This document shows, in pieces, positions 60,001-64,000 of a stretch of DNA of 64,000 nucleotides. The DNA comes from Tausonia pullulans (Eukaryota; Basidiomycota; Tremellomycetes; Cystofilobasidiales; Mrakiaceae), in assembly GCA_951802195.1 (NCBI GenBank), contig OX637633.1, positions 744,001 through 808,000 on the forward strand. The letters are read 5' to 3'. The position numbers and the translations under genes were made by a program. Each line of letters starts with the position of its first letter. The first letter of the stretch is position 1. The notes beneath the pieces are model-generated. The model was given only the letters and a program-made list of their open reading frames with translations. It made no database searches and was not told the DNA's origin.

Positions 60001-61955
60001 CCCAGGGTCTCAAGCACAAACTTCTCTCGTTCGAGCTCTTCCTTCAGAACCACCCGGAGTGGCAGGGCAAGGTGCGCCGCCTAATCTCCATCCCTCTATA
60101 CACGCGCAATCACTCACTTCCCCTTCCCTCCCCCCTCCCCCCCCCCCCCCCCCCCCCCACACACACACTTCCGCAGGTCGTTCTTATCCAAGTCGCCCTC
60201 TCGACGACTGAAATCAACGAGGCTCAGGAGAACGTCTCGGAGATCGTCACGCGCATCAACAGCAAATACTCGTCACTCACGTACATGCCCGTCGTCTTCC
60301 TCCACACGGAGGCCCCGACGTTCTCCCAGTACCTCGGCCTCATGACCGTCGCCGACGCCTTCATCGCTACATCCCTCAGGGAGGGCATGAACCTTACGGC
60401 ACACGAGTTTGTCAAGTGCCAATCGAAGAAGCACCGGCCTGTCATTCTCTCCGAGTTTACGGGCTCGTACAGCTACTCATCATTCCGGTCGTGCCTGCCG
60501 GTCAACCCAGTGCGTCCATCGAATTCTCTCTGTTCTCCTCGTCCTCTACTAACGACGCTCGGACTTCTCTCTTCCCCCAACCCAGTGGGACTACAGGCAG
60601 GTCGCCGAGGCCATCCACACGGCGCTTACCATGTCGGACGAAGAGGCGACGACCCGCTGGAGGGACCTCGACGCCCATGTCACGGACCACACCGCCCAAG
60701 CTTGGGCCAAGAGTGCGTTCCACCGGGTGTTGCAGTCGCTTGGTCGTCTGTCTCTCTGCCCCGACTGACTGATCTCGCCCCTCTCTCCTCCTCAGAGTAC
60801 CTCACCCACCTTGAGCGTGCCCACCTCGACCAGCTCCGCCGTCTCCCTGGCGAGATCCCTCTTCTCGACCTCACTGTTCTCGAGCCAGACTATCGTCGTG
60901 CGGGCAAGCGCCTCCTCCTCCTCGATCTCGAGGGAACGCTCTACAATGAGGACCCGGCCAAGATCCACCGCGAAGGGTTCCACCCGCCCGAGGCGCTGCT
61001 CGACTTACTGAGGAGGGTTTCAGCTCAGGAGCACACGACGGTGTACCTTCTTTCTGGGAGGGGCAAGGCTGATCTGGACAAGATTGCGAGTGCCGTACCG
61101 AGGATCGGGCTTGTGTGCGTCGCGGGACTCTTTTCTCTTTCTCTTCTCTCCCCTGACATGCTTGCGCTGACCCCCTTTCCATCTCTCTCTTTCTCTCTCT
61201 ATTTCTATCTCTCCTCTCAGCGCCGAGCACGGATGCTTCATCAAGCCTGCCGGCTCGCTTGCCCACTCGTGGATCTCGACGATCGCCAACATCGACATGT
61301 CGTGGCGGAGCTCGTGCCTCGAGATCCTAGCCTATGTGCGTCATTCCGTTCGTTTCCTTCCTTCCCTCTGGTCAACGACTAAGACTCGTCTGCTCCTTTC
61401 TCCCTCCCCCCAACCTCAACCCCGAACCCCCACCAGTTCACTGAGCGGACCCCAACTTCCTTCATCGAGGACCGCGGCGCCTCCATCGCCTGGCGCTTCT
61501 CTTCCGAGACGGCCTCCCGCCCCCACTCGGACACGGACGAGACCCCCGATCACGCGTGGGCCAAGCGTCAAGCGGCCGAAGCCCAGAACCACGTCTCCGA
61601 CGTCCTCTGCGAGCGCTACAAGCTGCAGATCTACCCCGGTCGGGACGCCTTCCTCGTTCTCCCGAGGCAAACGACCCGCTCCCACGCCGTCGCGAGCATC
61701 CTCTCGAGCGGCCTCCCGGAGGAAGGCGGCGAGAGCACCATGGTCCCCGCAACGAGCCTCCCTCCGTCGCTGGCGACGAGCTACGACTTCGTCGTTTGCT
61801 TGTCGAACGACGAGAGGCTCATCGCCCATCTCAATGCGCTCAAGGCCCTGCCGAACGCGCACACCATCACGAGTGGACGCAAGCACTCGCAGGCGAGGTG
61901 GGCGTGCGAGAGCGGCAAGGCGATGGAGGTCCTCAAGGGGCTGGTAGAGGCATGA
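57027..61955 (+). CDS. TPS3: Tps3/Tsl1-type regulatory subunit of the trehalose synthase complex
   Basis: A cytosolic subunit of the trehalose-6-phosphate synthase/phosphatase complex. The ATG at 57027 gives SSHRVLVASL, which splices to FLPSGVEFELPSQVPSSPTL, the start typical of Tps3/Tsl1. A 775-nt intron precedes a long Ser/Pro/Thr/Gly-rich regulatory region. The GT20 domain runs from NPQGNIGLQNALQAIKSDC near 59115: WPTFHYSTVRKEETTNWEDY, IIFVNDYHLLLVPQMVRARL, GFFLHIAFPSSEIFRCLALR, ADLVGFQTYNFARHF, then IVARDKLDEVK joined to GLKHKLLSFELFLQ. The usual VDRLDYIKG is here ARDKLDEVKG, so the Arg that holds UDP-glucose is Lys. The TPP-like domain starts LLLLDLEGTLYNEDP, where the second catalytic Asp is Glu. 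Both changes fit a non-catalytic, regulatory role, as in yeast Tps3/Tsl1. It ends LKGLVEA, TGA at 61953-61955. Confidence 0.93.
58000..58020. repeat. Poly-C tract in a long intron
   Basis: 21 consecutive C on the sense strand inside the 775-nt intron of the Tps3/Tsl1-like gene. Similar tracts lie at 60137-60158 and near 57143-57155 in other introns of the same gene. Confidence 0.9.
60137..60158. repeat. Poly-C tract next to a 3' splice site
   Basis: 22 consecutive C followed by ACACACACAC and CTTCCGCAG, ending at the acceptor before VVLIQVALSTTEI. It forms most of the pyrimidine tract of this intron. Confidence 0.9.
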
Positions 61956-62355
61956 GGAGGGGGGGGGGACTCAATTGACTTTTTTTTTGTTTTGTTACGT
62001 TGGAAAAGAGGGGGGAGGGGGGGAACCAACCACCTTGGGAGGAGTCCACGATACATGTGCTTAAAGACGGCAAAGGTATGGATGGCCTCAGGCGCCGATA
62101 GAGACGACAGACAGACAGACACCGGGGCCGATATCGCAAGGAACCCATCCGATTAGGGAGGGAGGTCGTCAATAGAACAGGGTTCATCGTGATATTGAGA
62201 CTCGTCCAGGCAGGCAAGCAAGCAAGCAAGCACCCCACACCCACCGACACATACACACACACATATACACACATACACACACACACAAACACACACACAC
62301 ACACATACACACACACACACTTTACACACTTACACCATATACCTACACACACCCC
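61956..62355. other. Region between convergent TPS-type and membrane-protein genes
   Basis: 3' UTR space holding several tandem repeats: a T-run near 61980, GACA units near 62103-62120, GCAA units near 62211-62231, and a CA-rich microsatellite. No gene is seen. Confidence 0.55.
62248..62320. repeat. (CA)n-rich imperfect microsatellite
   Basis: Long runs of CA interrupted by TA and AA between the converging 3' ends of two genes. Visible directly in the sequence. Confidence 0.9.
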
Positions 62356-64000
62356 TCACTCGATGACGCCCTTGGCCCTCTCCTCCCTTTCGTTCTCCGT
62401 CTCCTCCCCCTCGCTGTCGCTGCTCGCCTCGTCACTCAGCATCGACGCCGTCGTCGACACCCCTCCTCCTCGCCCCCCACCGCCACAACCGACCTCGACC
62501 GCGCGCCCCGTCGGCCGGCGGAGCGGTCCCGCTCCCCACGCGCCCACGCTGGACGCCGTCGTGCTCGCGGCGATGGACTCCGTCGAGGCGCGGGCGCTCG
62601 CGGTCGGCGCCGGCGGCGTCGGCGGCGTCGGCGGCGCCGTGATGGAGGAGGTGCTGGAGCGGACGATGCCGCCGACGGCGTAGAGGCGGGGGCTGGAGGA
62701 GGAACCGATGATCGGGGAGGGGAGGGGAGAGGGCTTCTTCTTCAGTCGACAGACAGGGAAGGGTCAGAGCGGACGGATCCCATCACACACGTACGGCAGC
62801 GTCCGGACTGAGCTCGGAGTGCTGCTGTGATCCGCGGCCCTCGTCGGCGGCGGGAGAGGAGGGAGCGGATCCCACCGCTCAGAGTGCCACGAGACTCGCT
62901 CGAGCGGGTAGGGGTGGCCGTGCATGTGGTCGGGGTAGGCAGCATCAGGTGTGGTGTCGATGGAGGACCGTCCGCCGGCGCCACTGCCCGCGCCGGTGAA
63001 AGTGCTGAATCGGTGCGGGAGATGGACGTGGACGGAGGGAACGCGAGCCCAGAAGCGGCTTGGGGCGGTGGAGGAGGTAGAGAGGCGGGTGGTGCTGACT
63101 TCTGTTGATGGATGGGGCGGGTGAGCCAGAGATACATTCATGAGCAAGAGAGAGCGGGTGGGGGGGGGGGGGGGGGAGGTGGGATCGGATGGACCAACCT
63201 GTCATCTCGGGCTGCTGGCGTCCCGCACGTCGTCGAGTGATGCCCACCCTCCTCTTCATCCCCTGGCCACCCTCGCTGTCTCCCGAGAGAAAAGCCTTCC
63301 TCCTACGGGGGATGACAAACAGCCCGACGATGAAGAGGAAGGCGACGCCTGCGAGCGGGATGAGCGTTGCGTAGAGGAGCGTTGGCGGCTTGCCTGGGAC
63401 TTCGGGCTGCTGCGAGTGTGGGATAGTGGAAGAGGCTGCTGCTGAAAATGGCCGGAGATGAGCTAGATTGAAGTGAAGCGATGCACGGGCACGGGGCAGA
63501 GGCGGATCGGATCCTACAGGGTAGCACGGCCGAGGAGGCGGAGATGGCGTGGGGAACGGGCGAGGCGCCGCTGAAGGCGGAGGAGTGAAAGGGTGTCAAA
63601 ACTCCGCTGGCTGGTCCAGCGCATTCAGTCCCGGCAGCGTCGGGCTGTCTCCCTCCCTCCATCTGGATGGATGGAGGACGAGAGGATGACATGCGACGAC
63701 TCACGAGGCGGCTGCTGGGAGCGGCGGCGGCCTCTCGAGCACAACGGCCTCGACCTCTTCATTGGTCACCCGCCGACCCCAGCAGAGAGTCGTCGGTGTA
63801 GGTGGAGGCATCTCCATGACAGAGGTGGAGGAAGGGGAGGGGGAGAATGAGCTGGTCGGCGAGCTGGCGGTGGTGATGACGACGTCATAGCCGGGGCGAC
63901 AGGAAGAGAGAGATGAAGAAAAGTGGGGTCGAGGGGGCTCGGGCATTGAGGGAGGAAGATAAAGGACTGGAGCGGAGCAAAGGGCGATGGTGGGCGTCTG
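62356..64000 (-). CDS. Single-pass membrane protein, unrecognised, 5' end outside window
   Basis: I do not recognise the family. The frame is open to the window edge, so the ATG at 63944-63946 may be internal. The upstream part reads CRPGYDVVITTASSPTSSF and TLCWGRRVTNEEVEAVVLER, then over introns a Ser/Ala/Pro-rich stretch with cysteines (GTECAGPASGVLTPFHSSAF). One clear membrane segment follows (PPTLLYATLIPLAGVAFLFI continuing VGLFVIP, about 63330-63400) with a basic RRRK stop-transfer end. The tail carries FSTFTGAGSGAGGRSSIDTT, ERVSWHSERWDPLPPLPPP, an Ala/Thr/Pro-rich part, and an acidic end SDEASSDSEGEETENEREER, with TGA at 62356-62358. The layout, a Ser/Thr-rich outer part with cysteines, one helix and a long cytosolic tail, suggests a plasma-membrane or wall-sensor-like protein, but that is an inference. 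Confidence 0.6.

Overview
The window is nuclear DNA from a fungus, very probably a basidiomycete. The genes are intron-dense: most introns are 50-100 nt, with GT..AG ends, pyrimidine-rich 3' ends and CTGAC-like branch sites. GC is high, sense strands are CT-rich, and genes lie close together on both strands. The gene set (monopolin CSM1/Pcs1, DASH ASK1, a Tps3/Tsl1-type trehalose subunit, a Prm10/ThrE protein) is fungal. The CT-rich style and intron density recall Pucciniomycotina yeasts, but that is only an impression. I see no viral or LTR element, transposon, tRNA, rRNA or CRISPR array.

Layout. 1-850: decayed 3' part of an oligopeptide transporter (OPT) gene. 3150-7219 (+): intact OPT. 8659-12635 (-): unrecognised Ser/Pro/Gln-rich protein. 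13547-14072 (-): BolA2/Fra2-type protein. 14418-17588 (-): DHA1 MFS transporter. 18045-19051 (-): LURP-one-related protein. 20555-24822 (+): Prm10/ThrE protein. 25251-27412 (+): Kes1-type oxysterol-binding protein. 27673-29871 (-): doubtful unrecognised gene. 31779-32852 (+): 14-3-3. 33763-35616 (+): CSM1/Pcs1. 35997-37974 (-): SURF4/Erv29. 38399-39412 (+): MOG1. 39760-41282 (+): unknown, presequence-like N-terminus. 41693-42265 (-): BolA1 type. 42708-45197 (+): ASK1. 45428-47265 (+): METTL25-like methyltransferase. 47531-~49309 (-): ARV1. 49387-53160 (+): HRP1-like two-RRM protein. 53858-55020 (-): complex I NDUFA5. 55595-56350 (+): ATPase inhibitor IF1. 57027-61955 (+): Tps3/Tsl1. 62356-64000 (-): single-pass membrane protein running off the window.

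These are mostly ordinary eukaryotic housekeeping genes rather than one pathway or cluster. Themes recur: sterol and ER traffic (KES1, SURF4, ARV1), chromosome segregation (CSM1, ASK1) with nuclear transport (MOG1), mitochondrial energy and Fe-S handling (two BolA proteins, NDUFA5, IF1), and peptide or amino-acid transport (OPT, MFS, ThrE). I found no convincing new multi-gene system. The most interesting points are in gene structure: a SURF4 stop codon placed by the last intron so that the protein ends in a dilysine signal, two differently placed start codons in the BolA1 gene, a run of frame-neutral exons in the HRP1-like gene, and a few introns of 575-870 nt among many short ones.

Exon joins were done by eye. 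Gene ends and recognised domains are reliable. Some first exons (8.7-12.6 kb, MFS, ARV1) and the 27.7-29.9 kb gene are not resolved.
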